A DNA stretch of 64,000 nucleotides from Bradyrhizobium sp. ORS 285 (GCF_900176205.1 NZ_LT859959.1:868001-932000); one strand, 5' to 3'. Shown: positions 53,204 through 63,264, numbered from the stretch's first letter. Notes: generated from the sequence alone by a model not told the origin. Made by a program: numbers and translations.

Positions 53204-54538
53204 ATGCGGAGCATCAGGATCGGCGCGGGTGCCGGCTATTCCGGTGACCGCATCGAGCCGGCGGTGGAGCTCGCCGAAAAGGGCGCGCTCGACTATCTGG
53301 TGTTCGAGTGCCTTGCCGAGCGCACCATCGCGCTGGCGCAGCAGGCGCGCATCAGGGATCCGCAGGCCGGCTATGATCCGCTCTTGGCCGCGCGGATGCA
53401 GGCGGTGCTGCCGATCTGCCGCGCCAACAACGTCCGCATCATCACCAATATGGGCGCGGCCAATCCGCCCGCGGCGGCCGAAGCCACCCGCGCGATCGCA
53501 CGCAAGCTGGGACTCGCAGGTCTGAAGATTGCGTCCGTGACCGGCGACGACGTGCTGGAGCGGCTGAAGACGAGCGATGTCGCGCTTGATACCGGCGATA
53601 CTGTCACAGGCCTCGGCAACCGCATCGTCTCGGCCAACGCCTATGTCGGCGCGCGTGCCATTGCCGGGGCGCTGGCCGCCGGCGCCGACGTCGTGATCAC
53701 CGGCCGCGCGGCCGATCCGGCGCTGTTCCTCGGGCCGCTGATCCATGAGTTCGGCTGGGCCTGGGATGATTGGGACCGGCTCGGGCAGGGCACCGTCGTC
53801 GGCCATCTGCTCGAATGTGCCGGGCAGATCACCGGCGGCTATTTCGCTGATCCCGGCGTGAAGGACGTTCCCGGTCTCGCCCGTCTCGGCTTTCCGATCG
53901 GCGAGGTGCGCGAGGACGGCGAGCTGATCGTCACCAAGGTCGCCGGCTCCGGCGGGTGCGTGACGCCGGCGACCGTCAAGGAGCAGCTGCTGTACGAGAT
54001 CCACGATCCCACGAAGTATTTTCAGCCCGATGTGGTGGCGGATTTTTCGCAAGTCACCGTCGAGGAGCTCGGGGCCGATCGGGTCAGGGTCAGCGGCGGC
54101 CGCGGCACGCCGAAGACCGGATTGCTGAAGACCTCCGTCGGCTATCTCGATTCCTATGTCGGCGAGGGCCAGATCTCCTATGCGGGGCCGGGGGCTGTCG
54201 CGCGCGGCCGCCTCGCCCTGGATATCGTGCGCGAGCGGCTGGCGCTGACCGGCGTGGCGGTGAACGAACTGCGCGGCGACCTGATCGGGCTGAACGCCTT
54301 GCATGGTGACGCGCGCGCTGAAGGCAGCGAGCCCTACGAGGTGCGCGTTCGCGTTGCAGGGCGGACCGAGACCATGGCCGAGGCGGTCAGGATCGGCAAC
54401 GAGGTCGAGACGCTCTACACCAATGGTCCGGCCGGGGGCGGCGGCGCCTGGAAATCGGCGCGCGAGGTGATCGCCGTGGCGTCCTGCCTCGTGCCCGAGG
54501 ATGCGGCGAAGCCTTGCATTGGCATGCTGGTGGCCTGA
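53204..54538 (+). CDS. AtuA-family (DUF1446) protein
   Basis: 444 residues from ATG 53204, preceded by AGGAGG. GAGAGYSGDRIEPA at the start, ITNMGAANP (about 83) and GRAADPALFLGP (about 168) match the acyclic terpene utilisation AtuA family. Many members have an additional C-terminal ferredoxin-like domain of about 100 residues; here the protein ends before it and no separate small gene follows. AtuA is associated with citronellol/geraniol degradation, but other atu or liu genes are absent. The paired GMC oxidoreductase suggests another catabolic role. Confidence 0.85.
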   Translation: MRSIRIGAGAGYSGDRIEPAVELAEKGALDYLVFECLAERTIALAQQARIRDPQAGYDPLLAARMQAVLPICRANNVRIITNMGAANPPAAAEATRAIARKLGLAGLKIASVTGDDVLERLKTSDVALDTGDTVTGLGNRIVSANAYVGARAIAGALAAGADVVITGRAADPALFLGPLIHEFGWAWDDWDRLGQGTVVGHLLECAGQITGGYFADPGVKDVPGLARLGFPIGEVREDGELIVTKVAGSGGCVTPATVKEQLLYEIHDPTKYFQPDVVADFSQVTVEELGADRVRVSGGRGTPKTGLLKTSVGYLDSYVGEGQISYAGPGAVARGRLALDIVRERLALTGVAVNELRGDLIGLNALHGDARAEGSEPYEVRVRVAGRTETMAEAVRIGNEVETLYTNGPAGGGGAWKSAREVIAVASCLVPEDAAKPCIGMLVA

Positions 54539-54623
54539 CTTTTCCAGGACTTCACGGATCGCCGTCGCTGGCGCAAGCTGCGGCCCGTGATTGCGACGAA
54601 CGTGAGCTCTGGGAATTCAATCG

Positions 54624-56174
54624 ATGTATGACGTCATTGTGGTCGGCGGCGGCTCGGCGGGCGCGGCCGTTGCGGCGCGCCTGTCCGAGGATCGCGACCG
54701 GCGGGTGCTGCTGCTCGAGGCCGGCGCCGATTGGCGTGCGGCCGACGTGCCCTGGGAGATCGCGACGCCCAATCCGATCCCGATCATCCATGACCGTGCG
54801 TTCCAGGAGAAATGGCAGTGGCCGCAGCTGATGTCGCGCCGCGTGGCGGGGCAGGAGATGCGCTTCTACTGGCGCGGCAAGGGGCTCGGCGGCAGCTCGA
54901 TGATGAACGGCCAGATCGCGATCCGCGGCGTGGCGGATGCGTTCGACGAATGGGCTGCCAATGGCTGCACGGGATGGTCCGCCAGGGAGATCATGCCGCT
55001 GTTCGCGGTGATCGAGGATGATCTCGTCTTCGGTGATCAGGAGGGACATGGGCGCGGCGGGCCGCTGCCGGTGTATCGTGCGCCGCCGGAGCAATGGGGA
55101 CCGATCGATCAGGCCTTGCGCGATGCGGCGCTGGCGAGCGGCTACCGCTGGTGCGACGATCTCAACGGGCCCGACGGCGAGGGCGTCGCCTGCTATCCGA
55201 TCAACAGCCGCAACGGCCGCCGCATCTCCACCAACGAGGGCTATCTCGAGCCGGCGCGGGGCCGCGCCAACCTGGAGATCCGCGGCCGGGCGCTGGTCGA
55301 TCGGCTGCTGATCAGTGATCTCAGGGCCACCGGCGTGCGCGTCCATGTCGAAGGCGAGGGCATCAAGGAGATCGCAGCGCGCGAGATCGTGCTGTGCGCC
55401 GGCGCGATCCACAGTCCGGCGATCCTGCTGCGCTCCGGCATCGGCCCTGCTGGGGATCTCCAGGCGATGGGCGTCAAGGTCGTGCGCGATCTCCCCGTCG
55501 GCCGGCACTTCTTCGATCATCCGCTGTTCCGCACCACGATCGGGTTGCGCGACGAGCTGCGTCCGACCGATCGCGACACGCGCCATACCAATTGCTGCGT
55601 GACCTATTCGTCGGGTCTCGCCGAGGGCGGCAAGCGCGACATGATCCTGATCGCGTTCAACCATCGCGGCATCGGCGTGCCCGGCGCCATCGGCGCCGGC
55701 CTGTTCAACGCGTTCTCGCGCGGGAGCTTGAAGCTGGCCTCGACCGATCCGACCGTCGATCCGATCGTGGAGGAGAACATGCTCGCCGATATCAGAGACA
55801 TCGCGCGGATGCGCGATGCGGTGAAGCGGCTGGCGGTGATCACCGTGCAGCCGGCGCTGCAAGGCATCGCGGATTGGATCCGGCTGGGTGATACCCAGCT
55901 CAAGTTGCCGGAGGCGGCCGCGCTGCCCGATGCCGAGCTCGATGCGCTGCTGCGCCAGATCACGGGCGACATCCAGCATGCCGCGGGCACCTGCCGCATG
56001 ACCGGCTTCGGCGATGCTGATGGCGTCGTCAATCCGGACGGCACGGTGAAGGGCATTGCCGGCCTGCGCGTCGCCGACGCCTCGATCATGCCGTCCGACT
56101 GCCGCGCCAACACGCATTTCACCACGGTGGTGATCGGCGAGGCGATCGCGCGAATGATGCGGAAGACCGCCTAA
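54624..56174 (+). CDS. GMC family FAD-dependent oxidoreductase (choline dehydrogenase-like)
   Basis: 516 residues. N-terminal dinucleotide fold VVGGGSAGAAVAARL (6-20) binds FAD, and GKGLGGSSMMNG (about 90-101) is the GMC signature. The C-terminus has HAAGTCRMT and VADASIMPSDCRANTH, which hold the active-site His. Such enzymes oxidise alcohols to aldehydes. It follows the AtuA-family gene by 85 bp on the same strand and is probably co-transcribed. It ends 3 bp from the convergent gamma-glutamyltransferase gene. Confidence 0.93.
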   Translation: MYDVIVVGGGSAGAAVAARLSEDRDRRVLLLEAGADWRAADVPWEIATPNPIPIIHDRAFQEKWQWPQLMSRRVAGQEMRFYWRGKGLGGSSMMNGQIAIRGVADAFDEWAANGCTGWSAREIMPLFAVIEDDLVFGDQEGHGRGGPLPVYRAPPEQWGPIDQALRDAALASGYRWCDDLNGPDGEGVACYPINSRNGRRISTNEGYLEPARGRANLEIRGRALVDRLLISDLRATGVRVHVEGEGIKEIAAREIVLCAGAIHSPAILLRSGIGPAGDLQAMGVKVVRDLPVGRHFFDHPLFRTTIGLRDELRPTDRDTRHTNCCVTYSSGLAEGGKRDMILIAFNHRGIGVPGAIGAGLFNAFSRGSLKLASTDPTVDPIVEENMLADIRDIARMRDAVKRLAVITVQPALQGIADWIRLGDTQLKLPEAAALPDAELDALLRQITGDIQHAAGTCRMTGFGDADGVVNPDGTVKGIAGLRVADASIMPSDCRANTHFTTVVIGEAIARMMRKTA

Positions 56175-56177
56175 GCC

Positions 56178-57851
56178 TCAGGCGATCGCGAAGCGCAGCC
56201 CGGCGCGGGCACGCCCGCCGGAGATCGCGATCGGAGTGCCATCGGCGCGCCAGCACGCGGCGCCTGTCATCGTGCCGTCGTCGCCGAACGCGATGGCTTT
56301 CATGCCGCCGGCGACGACCGGCTCGCGCTTGATCTCGTGGCCGCGCGCGGCGAGCGCGTTTGTGACATCATCGGGAAACGCCGGCTCGAACTCGAGCACG
56401 CCGCCCTGGGTCCACAGCCGCGGCGCCTCCACCGCTTCCTGCAAGGACATGCCATGGTCGATCAGGTTGACCAACGCCTGGAACGCCGAGGGGAAGATGC
56501 GCAGCCCACCGGGCAGGCCGAGCGCATAGCGCAGCTTGCCGTCACGCAGCGCCATCATCGGCGCCATCGAGGTGAAGACGCGCTTGCCAGGTGCGATCGA
56601 TAGCGCGCGGCCGGGATGCGGGTCGAAATTGTACATGTAGTTGTTGGCGGTCATGCCGGTGCCCGGGATCTGCACGCAAGCGCCGAACAGGCCGTTGATG
56701 GTCTGCGTCGCGGCCACGACGTTGCCCTCGGCATCGGCCACGGTGACGTGCGTCGTGTTCGCCGATTCCGTTGGCGAAAGCCCCGGACCGAAGCTCCTGG
56801 CCCTGGCCATGTCGATCTGCGCACGACGCTCGGCGGCATAAGCCTTGGATGTCAGACGCTCGATCGGAACGTCGACGAAGGCCGGATCAGCCGTCGCGAC
56901 CGCCCGATCGGCAAAGGCGATCTTCAGGGCTTCGGCGAGCAGATGCGCCCCATCGACGGAGCCGAAGCCGAGTGATGCGACATCGAAGCCTTCGAGGATG
57001 TTGAGCATCTGCACGATGTGCACGCCGGAGGAGGAGGGCGGCGGCGGCCCGAGAATTTCGATGCCGCGATAGGTGCCGCGAATGGGCTCCCGTTCGATCA
57101 CGCGGTAGGCGCGGAGGTCGGCCGCATCGATCAGCCCGCCATGGCCGGCCATGTAGTTGGCGAGGGCGTCGCCGAGCGGGCCGCCATAGAGCGCATCCGG
57201 TCCGTGCTCGGCGATCAGCCGCAGCGTCGCCGCGTAGTCGGTCTGGATCACGCGCATGCCGGCCTTGACCGGCTCGCCGCCGGGCAGGAACAGCGCGGAC
57301 AAATGCAGATCGCGGGCGAGGTCGTCCGCGACCTGCCGCACGCAGTCGGTGAGATAGGGGCTCGCGATGAAGCCGTGCTCGGCGAGCCGGATCGCGGGCG
57401 CCATCACCTCGGCGAGCGGCCGCCGGCCGAAGCGCGCCAGCGCCTCGCACCAGCCCTTCAGCGCGCCGGGCACGGCGACCGCTAGAGCCCCGACGACATT
57501 GCGCCGATCACGCGTCTCGCGCGCCAGCGCGATCTCGTCCGACACCGGATCATATATGTCGGCTGTCGCCCGCAGCGGCGCGGTGCTCAAGCCGTCGAGC
57601 ACGATGTGGCGCCCGTCGGCCAGGCGGATGTGCGACAGCCCGCCGCCGAGAATGCCGACCATCATCGGCTCGACCACGGTGAGCGCAAACAGCGCCGCGA
57701 TGGCGGCGTCGATCGCGTTGCCGTCGCGCATCAGCATCTCGGCGCCGGCGCTCGATGCGAGCGGATGGTTGGTCACCACCATGCCGCGCGAGCCCGTTGC
57801 AGGCTGCTTCTCGCAGGTGAACTGGGCGATGCGCTGACTGGACGAAGCCAT
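56178..57851 (-). CDS. ggt: Gamma-glutamyltransferase family protein
   Basis: 557 residues from ATG 57851, with GAGGAG upstream. As in this Ntn-hydrolase family, the proenzyme would cleave itself before the nucleophile Thr366 in SANTTHVTV. PLASSAGAEML near the start, GILGGGLSHI and PPPPSSSGVHIVQML are family landmarks. It hydrolyses or transfers gamma-glutamyl groups from glutathione and related amides. No signal peptide is evident, so it may be cytoplasmic or act on other N-acyl amides; this class includes cephalosporin-acylase-like relatives. Confidence 0.88.
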   Translation of the reverse strand: MASSSQRIAQFTCEKQPATGSRGMVVTNHPLASSAGAEMLMRDGNAIDAAIAALFALTVVEPMMVGILGGGLSHIRLADGRHIVLDGLSTAPLRATADIYDPVSDEIALARETRDRRNVVGALAVAVPGALKGWCEALARFGRRPLAEVMAPAIRLAEHGFIASPYLTDCVRQVADDLARDLHLSALFLPGGEPVKAGMRVIQTDYAATLRLIAEHGPDALYGGPLGDALANYMAGHGGLIDAADLRAYRVIEREPIRGTYRGIEILGPPPPSSSGVHIVQMLNILEGFDVASLGFGSVDGAHLLAEALKIAFADRAVATADPAFVDVPIERLTSKAYAAERRAQIDMARARSFGPGLSPTESANTTHVTVADAEGNVVAATQTINGLFGACVQIPGTGMTANNYMYNFDPHPGRALSIAPGKRVFTSMAPMMALRDGKLRYALGLPGGLRIFPSAFQALVNLIDHGMSLQEAVEAPRLWTQGGVLEFEPAFPDDVTNALAARGHEIKREPVVAGGMKAIAFGDDGTMTGAACWRADGTPIAISGGRARAGLRFAIA

Positions 57852-58065
57852 GCAGGGTCTCCTCGGTCGAACCGCGAATGCGCGGTCATGGCCGGCGATC
57901 CTGGCCGATTGCCGCCGCCGGGGAAAGAGCATGCCGTCATCACCAACTGATAAGTGCGCGCGCCACGCATGGCTCGGAGCGCATCGATCTCTCCCGCCAC
58001 GTTCTCATCGCCGCGCATCTGTGTTAGGCCTCGTGCAGTTCCACTTGGCGGGCCCTGCTGATTTC

Positions 58066-59559
58066 ATGCCTCACTATGATCTGATCATTCGCGGCGGTCG
58101 TGTGCTCGACCCGGAAACCAACCTCGACACGACGGCTGACGTCGCCATCACGGATGGCGCAATCGCCGCCGTGGGCGATGTCGGCGCTGCTGCCGATCGG
58201 GTGATCGATGCAACCGGCCTTGCCGTCGTGCCCGGCTTCATCGATCTGCACGCACACGGCCAGTCCTTGCCGGCCGACCGCATGCAGGCATTCGACGGCG
58301 TCACCACGACGCTGGAGCTCGAGATTGGCGTGATGCCGGTGGCGCGCTGGTATGATGAGCAGGCAGCGATCGGGCGCACGCTGAACTACGGCGCAGCCGC
58401 CGGCTGGGTGTTCGCGCGCATCGCGACGATGACAACGCAGCAGACCGCCTCGACCATCGCCGGAATGGGCGAGGCGACGCGCGACAAGCGCTGGGTGGAG
58501 GAGGTCGCGACCCCTGCCGAGACCGCCGAGATCGTCGAGCGTACCAAACAGGGCCTGGAGCAGGGCGGCCTCGGCATCGCCTTCCCGAACGCCTATGCGC
58601 CGGGCACCGGCATGAAGGAGCTGTCGGAGCTGTGCAGCCTCGCCGCCAGGCAGGACGTGCCGACCTACACGCACATCGCCTACATGTCGAACGTCGACCC
58701 GCGCAGCTCGGTCGACGCCTATGTCAGGCTGATCGGCCTGGCCGGCTCGACCGGCGCGCACATGCACATCTGCCATTTCAACAGCACCAGCCTGCAGGAC
58801 GTCGAGCGCTGCGCCGAGCTGGTGCAGACCGCGCAGAAGCAGGGCCTGAAGGTCACGACGGAGGCCTATCCCTACGGCACCGGTTCGACCGTCGTCGGCG
58901 CCGGCTTCTTCGCCGATCCTGCCTTCTGCCAGCGCATGGGCACCGGCTATGACGCGATCGAGATGGTGGCCGAACGCCATCGTCTCGGCAGCCGCGACGA
59001 GTTGTTGGCGCGGCAGCAGGAAGATCCCGGCGCGCTGGTGCTGATCCACTTCCTCGACGTCGCCGTCAACCAGCGTCACCGCGATCTGCTCGACGTGTCC
59101 GTGCTGTTCCCGGGTGGCGCGATCGCCTCCGACGCGATGCCGTGGATTCTCTCCAACGGCACGGACTACACCGGCGACGCCTGGCCGCTGCCTGACGATG
59201 CGGTGTCGCATCCGCGCTCGTCGGCTACCTTCACCAAGTTCCTGCGCGAATGGGTGCTGGATCGCAAGACGGTGTCGCTGATGGACGGCATCGCCAAGTG
59301 CACGCTGATCCCGGCGCAGATCCTGGAGACCTCGACGCCTGCGATGCGTAGGAAGGGGCGGCTGCAGGCCGGCTGCGATGCCGATATCGCCGTGCTCGAT
59401 CTCGCTGGTCTGCGTGATCGCGCCGACTTCCTCAACATGAACCGGGCCTCCGAAGGCGTCAGGCATCTGCTCGTCAACGGCCAGGCCGTGATCGCCAATG
59501 GCGATCTCGTCCGCGACGCGAGGCCGGGACGCGCCGTGCGCCGGCCCGTGCTGTCGTGA
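58066..59559 (+). CDS. D-aminoacylase / N-acyl-D-amino-acid deacylase-like amidohydrolase
   Basis: 497 residues from ATG 58066; a GTG at 58021 is in frame but would add residues unlike the family start. The opening MPHYDLIIRGGRVLDPE and metal site DLHAHGQ (H62, H64) define the amidohydrolase superfamily. HICHFNS (about 240) and the later SDAMPW fit the D-aminoacylase branch. It hydrolyses N-acyl-D-amino acids or similar amides with zinc. Its stop overlaps the start of the CobW-type GTPase (GTGA), so the two are co-translated. Confidence 0.85.
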   Translation: MPHYDLIIRGGRVLDPETNLDTTADVAITDGAIAAVGDVGAAADRVIDATGLAVVPGFIDLHAHGQSLPADRMQAFDGVTTTLELEIGVMPVARWYDEQAAIGRTLNYGAAAGWVFARIATMTTQQTASTIAGMGEATRDKRWVEEVATPAETAEIVERTKQGLEQGGLGIAFPNAYAPGTGMKELSELCSLAARQDVPTYTHIAYMSNVDPRSSVDAYVRLIGLAGSTGAHMHICHFNSTSLQDVERCAELVQTAQKQGLKVTTEAYPYGTGSTVVGAGFFADPAFCQRMGTGYDAIEMVAERHRLGSRDELLARQQEDPGALVLIHFLDVAVNQRHRDLLDVSVLFPGGAIASDAMPWILSNGTDYTGDAWPLPDDAVSHPRSSATFTKFLREWVLDRKTVSLMDGIAKCTLIPAQILETSTPAMRRKGRLQAGCDADIAVLDLAGLRDRADFLNMNRASEGVRHLLVNGQAVIANGDLVRDARPGRAVRRPVLS

Positions 59560-60482
59560 TCGTCCCCGTCCTGCTGGTCGCCGGCGCGCTCGGCGCCGGC
59601 AAGACGACGTTGCTGAATTATCTGCTCGCCAATCCGGGCGGACGGCGCATCGCGGCCGTCGTCAATGATTTCGGCGCGGTCGACATCGACGCGCAGCTGC
59701 TCGGCACGGTCACCGAGGAGGTGATCAGCCTGAAGAACGGCTGCATCTGCTGCTCGCTGCAGGGCGACCTCTTGCGCACGCTCTCATCCGTGATCAAGCG
59801 CGACCCGGCGCCGGATGCGATTGCCATCGAGACCTCGGGCATCTCCGATCCCACCGAGATCATCCGCAACCTGATGGACCCCGTGATCTTCAAGGTCGCG
59901 CCGCTCGAAACGGTGGTGACCCTGGTCGATCCGCAGCGGCTGCACGATGATCCCGGGATCGCTGAGGAGGCGCTGTGGCGCTCACAGCTGCGCGCTGCCG
60001 ACTTCGTGCTGCTGACGAAAGCGGACCTGCTCGATCGCGCCACGCTGGATCAGGCGCGCGCCATCGTCGGCCGCCTCAAGCCGCCATCCGCGATCTTCGA
60101 GATCGCGCGAGGCGTCGTCGCGCCGGACCTGCTGTTCAGCCGCGAGATCGGCGCGCCACGTGAGCTGCCACGGCAGCTGCCGACGATGTCGCAGCCCTTC
60201 GCGACGGTCACCTGGACCTCGCAGGCGCCGCTGTCGCTGGCCCGCTTTCAGGAGGTGATCCGTCAGCTCGCGCCGCGCACCCTGCGCATCAAAGGCGTGC
60301 TGCAGTTCACCGAGCATCCGACGCAGCCGATCCTGTTCCAGTCAGTGGCGACGCGCGGCACCTTGGCGCCATCGCCGGTGGCGCCGCCCGACGGTCTGAC
60401 CGCGCAACTCGTGCTGATCGGACGCGACGGCGAACTCGATGAGGCGGAGATCGATGCGTTGCTGCGCGGCGTGATCGTGTGA
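59556..60482 (+). CDS. CobW/COG0523 G3E-family GTPase (metallochaperone-like)
   Basis: 308 residues, GTG start inside the stop of the amidohydrolase gene. Walker A GALGAGKTT (10-18), the metal-binding CICC (C63, C65, C66) and LTKAD (guanine recognition, about 153) identify a COG0523 GTPase. The C-terminal CobW domain is present (about 215-305). These proteins insert metals, often zinc, into client enzymes. Coupling to a metal-dependent amidohydrolase suggests that enzyme is the client (inference). Confidence 0.9.
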   Translation: MIVPVLLVAGALGAGKTTLLNYLLANPGGRRIAAVVNDFGAVDIDAQLLGTVTEEVISLKNGCICCSLQGDLLRTLSSVIKRDPAPDAIAIETSGISDPTEIIRNLMDPVIFKVAPLETVVTLVDPQRLHDDPGIAEEALWRSQLRAADFVLLTKADLLDRATLDQARAIVGRLKPPSAIFEIARGVVAPDLLFSREIGAPRELPRQLPTMSQPFATVTWTSQAPLSLARFQEVIRQLAPRTLRIKGVLQFTEHPTQPILFQSVATRGTLAPSPVAPPDGLTAQLVLIGRDGELDEAEIDALLRGVIV

Positions 60483-60505
60483 GATCGCGCAAGCGGAGGG
60501 GGCAT

Positions 60506-61660
60506 TCAGCCTGTCTGCTGAAACGCGTGATCCGCAGTATCAGCCCAGGTGCAGCAACCGCCTCCGGCGCGCTTGGCGGCATAGAGGGCGCCGTCGACCT
60601 GACGCAGCAACTCATCCACCGCCGCCTCGTCCAGCGATCGGTCATTGACGAGCAGACCCGCGCTCGCACCGATGATGACGGGAATGTCGGACAGCAGGAA
60701 TGGCATCGACAATGATCGGACGGCGTCGCGCGCCAGCGCCAGCGCCTCGTCGCGGGCCTGCGCGCCGCCAGCCACCGGCTTGAGCAGCATGAACTCGTCG
60801 CCGCCAAAACGCGCGGCCATGCCGTCCGGGCCGGCGCAGATCGCCAGGCGTCCTGCAACCTGACGCAGCAGGTCGTCTCCGGTGTGATGGCCGTGTCGGT
60901 CGTTGACCGGCTTGAAGCCGTCGAGATCGATGGCGATGATCGCGATGCTGCCCACGCTGCCTTCCAGCGCCGCGAGGAACGCCGCGCGGTTCGGCAGCCC
61001 GGTCAGAAAATCGTGGTTGGCCTGGCGCGCCAGTGCGTGCTTGGACTCGAGCCGCTCGATGAAGGCGGTGCTGAGATGGCGCGACGCTTCGCGGATCGAG
61101 AACCAGAACAGTACCAGCATGGCGGCGCCGAGCTGATAGGGCAGCTCGGGGCGCATCAAACCCGCGACCAGCGTGGGCGCAAACAGCACGGCCGTGGCCG
61201 TCAGCACGACCCAGGGGCGGATCGCTGCGCGCGAGACCATGCCGACGCAATAGGACATCGACAGGCCGAACGCGATCCACGCGCCCGGCGCGTCATTCAG
61301 TTGGAAGGCCCGGAAGGTGAGGGCGCCGAGCGCGAGGCCGAAGGCAGTCGCGCCAGCGGCATAGACCTTCTCCCACAGGATCACGTCGCGGTCGGACAGG
61401 CGGCTCGCATGCTGCTTGTAGCGCAGCAGGCTCACGACCCGGCCGATGGCATTGACGATGATCGCGCAGGCGATCGCGATGTAGCCGGGGTCGCGAGTGA
61501 GGACGGCGAGCGTGACCGATCCGGTGATCGCCGCCGCGTTGATCGACATGACCTGCGGCAAGGACGTGTACAGGAGATCGACCAGCTCGCGCCGGATCGC
61601 CGGGTTCGGATGGATGAATCTGGAAAGCAGCCCCTGTCCCATGGCACCACCATGGGACAC
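60506..61660 (-). CDS. Membrane diguanylate cyclase (GGDEF), paralogue of the 51978 gene
   Basis: 384 residues from GTG 61660, with TAGGAAAG just upstream; ATG 61642 is the alternative. Six membrane segments (about 35-190), then NHDFLTGLPNRAAF, DLDGFKPVND and intact GGDEF (286-290). No RxxD site is seen before GGDEF. It aligns over its whole length with the other cyclase, including the Cys-Cys-Trp-Ala-Asp-like end, so the two are duplicates now on opposite strands. Confidence 0.92.
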   Translation of the reverse strand: MSHGGAMGQGLLSRFIHPNPAIRRELVDLLYTSLPQVMSINAAAITGSVTLAVLTRDPGYIAIACAIIVNAIGRVVSLLRYKQHASRLSDRDVILWEKVYAAGATAFGLALGALTFRAFQLNDAPGAWIAFGLSMSYCVGMVSRAAIRPWVVLTATAVLFAPTLVAGLMRPELPYQLGAAMLVLFWFSIREASRHLSTAFIERLESKHALARQANHDFLTGLPNRAAFLAALEGSVGSIAIIAIDLDGFKPVNDRHGHHTGDDLLRQVAGRLAICAGPDGMAARFGGDEFMLLKPVAGGAQARDEALALARDAVRSLSMPFLLSDIPVIIGASAGLLVNDRSLDEAAVDELLRQVDGALYAAKRAGGGCCTWADTADHAFQQTG

Positions 61661-61780
61661 CTTTCCTAACAGTTGATGGGCGCAGGCGATTCGCGCGACG
61701 GAGCTTCGCGGTTACCTTAAATCTTCGTCAATCGCGCAAGAACCTCTGATGAAGCGCTGATGAGCCGCTCATCAAATCGC

Positions 61781-62845
61781 TCATGGCGCTCGGCTGGGAT
61801 CGCTCGTGGCGTAGACCGGGGTCGCCGTCGACAGCCGCGCCGGCAGCGGGGCTGCAGTGGCCACTTTCGGGGCCTCGGGTTTCGTCTCGATCTTGGCGTC
61901 GATCTTGGCGTCGTTTTTGGCCTCGACCTTGGGCGGCTCGAGCTTCAACGGCCGCAGCGGCTGGCGCTTGGCCATCGCATCCAGCACCGCCCGGTTCGTC
62001 TTGTCGATCCGCTTGGCGGCGGCGACATCGGCGAAGGCGCGGTCGAACTTGCGCATGCGATAGAACACGATGCCGCGGTCGATATAGGCTTCCTGATAGC
62101 GCGGATCGAGCTGGATCGCCGCGTCGAGATCGGTGAGCGCGGCGGCGAGATCACCCTTCTGGAACGATGTCATGCCGCGTTCATGAAGCGCGCGGGCCTC
62201 GTTCGACGCCGTGCCGCCGGGCTGCGTGGTCTCTGACGGGCAGGGCGCAGCCTGGCCGCAGGCGGGACTGTCCTGCTCGGCCGAATAGACCGCGTCGACC
62301 TTGCTCACCCGCAGCGGCAGCGGCTCGGCTGCCGCACTGGCCTTGGTGACGGGGGCCGCTGTGTCGCTGGCGGCGGCCGGAGCCGCTTCGCCGACCGTCG
62401 TCGCGGCGGGCGCGCTCTCGATCGGATTGGCAGGCACCTCGGTCGGCTTCACCTTGTTGGTCGCGACCACGATCGGCTTGAGCGGCGCCACGGACGCCGC
62501 CGACATATGCGTGAACAGCAGATAGCCGGTCAGCGCCACGGCGGAAGCGCCGGCCAGCGCCATCACGCCGGAGGCAACCTTGTGCACCTTGGCGGCGACG
62601 GCGATCTTGGTATCCTGCCGATGCTCGTCCTGCGCGGCGCCGAGCAGGCGGTCATAGGCCGTGCGCTGCTCCTTGTCGCCGAGGATGTCGTTGGCGCGAA
62701 TGATCTGGCGAAACCGCAGCGCGGCGTCGGGATCTCCGGGATTGATGTCCGGATGACTCTCTTTGACAGCCTTGCGGAAGGCGGCCCGGATGTCCTCAGC
62801 GTCATCGTCCGGAAGAGCTCCGAGTAAATCGTAAAGCGTCTTCAT
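61781..62845 (-). CDS. Membrane-anchored DnaJ-domain / TPR protein
   Basis: 354 residues. The N-terminal J-domain (about 1-68) has HPD in ESHPDINPGD. A membrane segment lies at about 90-111, then an Ala/Pro/Thr-rich linker with two Cys, then TPR-like helices (about 205-275; ALHERGMTSFQKGDL, AYIDRGIVFYRM). The tail is Lys/Ala/Pro-rich with near-repeats (DAKIDAKIETK). It probably recruits DnaK at the membrane. Not in an operon; transcribed towards the diguanylate cyclase gene. Confidence 0.88.
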   Translation of the reverse strand: MKTLYDLLGALPDDDAEDIRAAFRKAVKESHPDINPGDPDAALRFRQIIRANDILGDKEQRTAYDRLLGAAQDEHRQDTKIAVAAKVHKVASGVMALAGASAVALTGYLLFTHMSAASVAPLKPIVVATNKVKPTEVPANPIESAPAATTVGEAAPAAASDTAAPVTKASAAAEPLPLRVSKVDAVYSAEQDSPACGQAAPCPSETTQPGGTASNEARALHERGMTSFQKGDLAAALTDLDAAIQLDPRYQEAYIDRGIVFYRMRKFDRAFADVAAAKRIDKTNRAVLDAMAKRQPLRPLKLEPPKVEAKNDAKIDAKIETKPEAPKVATAAPLPARLSTATPVYATSDPSRAP

Positions 62846-63264
62846 GGTCGCACTCGCTGCAGGCTTCCCTCGTCTCCGATCGAAATTCCTACGGCGAATT
62901 TACGCTGGAGCACTCGAACTAACTCTTTCCACTTGGCACAATAGCCGTCTAATTCGGCGGAAAAATGACTGAAAATGGCGAAGTCCGTAGCCATTTCTGC
63001 CGCCTTTGGAACCATTTTCCTGCCCTTACTCACGACGAACAACGCAATCTTCGATTGTATCGCGACTGTCTTGTCGCCCCGCCGCGTCGGCCTGCCGTAT
63101 GGTGAACAGAAAGTTTGAAGCTCCGTTTAACGAGAGGATCGGCCAACGATCTTTCATGCTCCAGCAGCCCGGCCGCCCCGTCTTCCGTCATTCTCGTCGG
63201 CCGAGACGCTCGCGGTCAGGCTGCCTGCTTGCGGAGCCGGCCGCCGCGCCGCTATACCGATGAG
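62846..63264. other. 419-bp intergenic region
   Basis: Divergent control region between the DnaJ/TPR gene and the DapA-family gene. No supported small gene, RNA or repeat was found. Confidence 0.6.
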
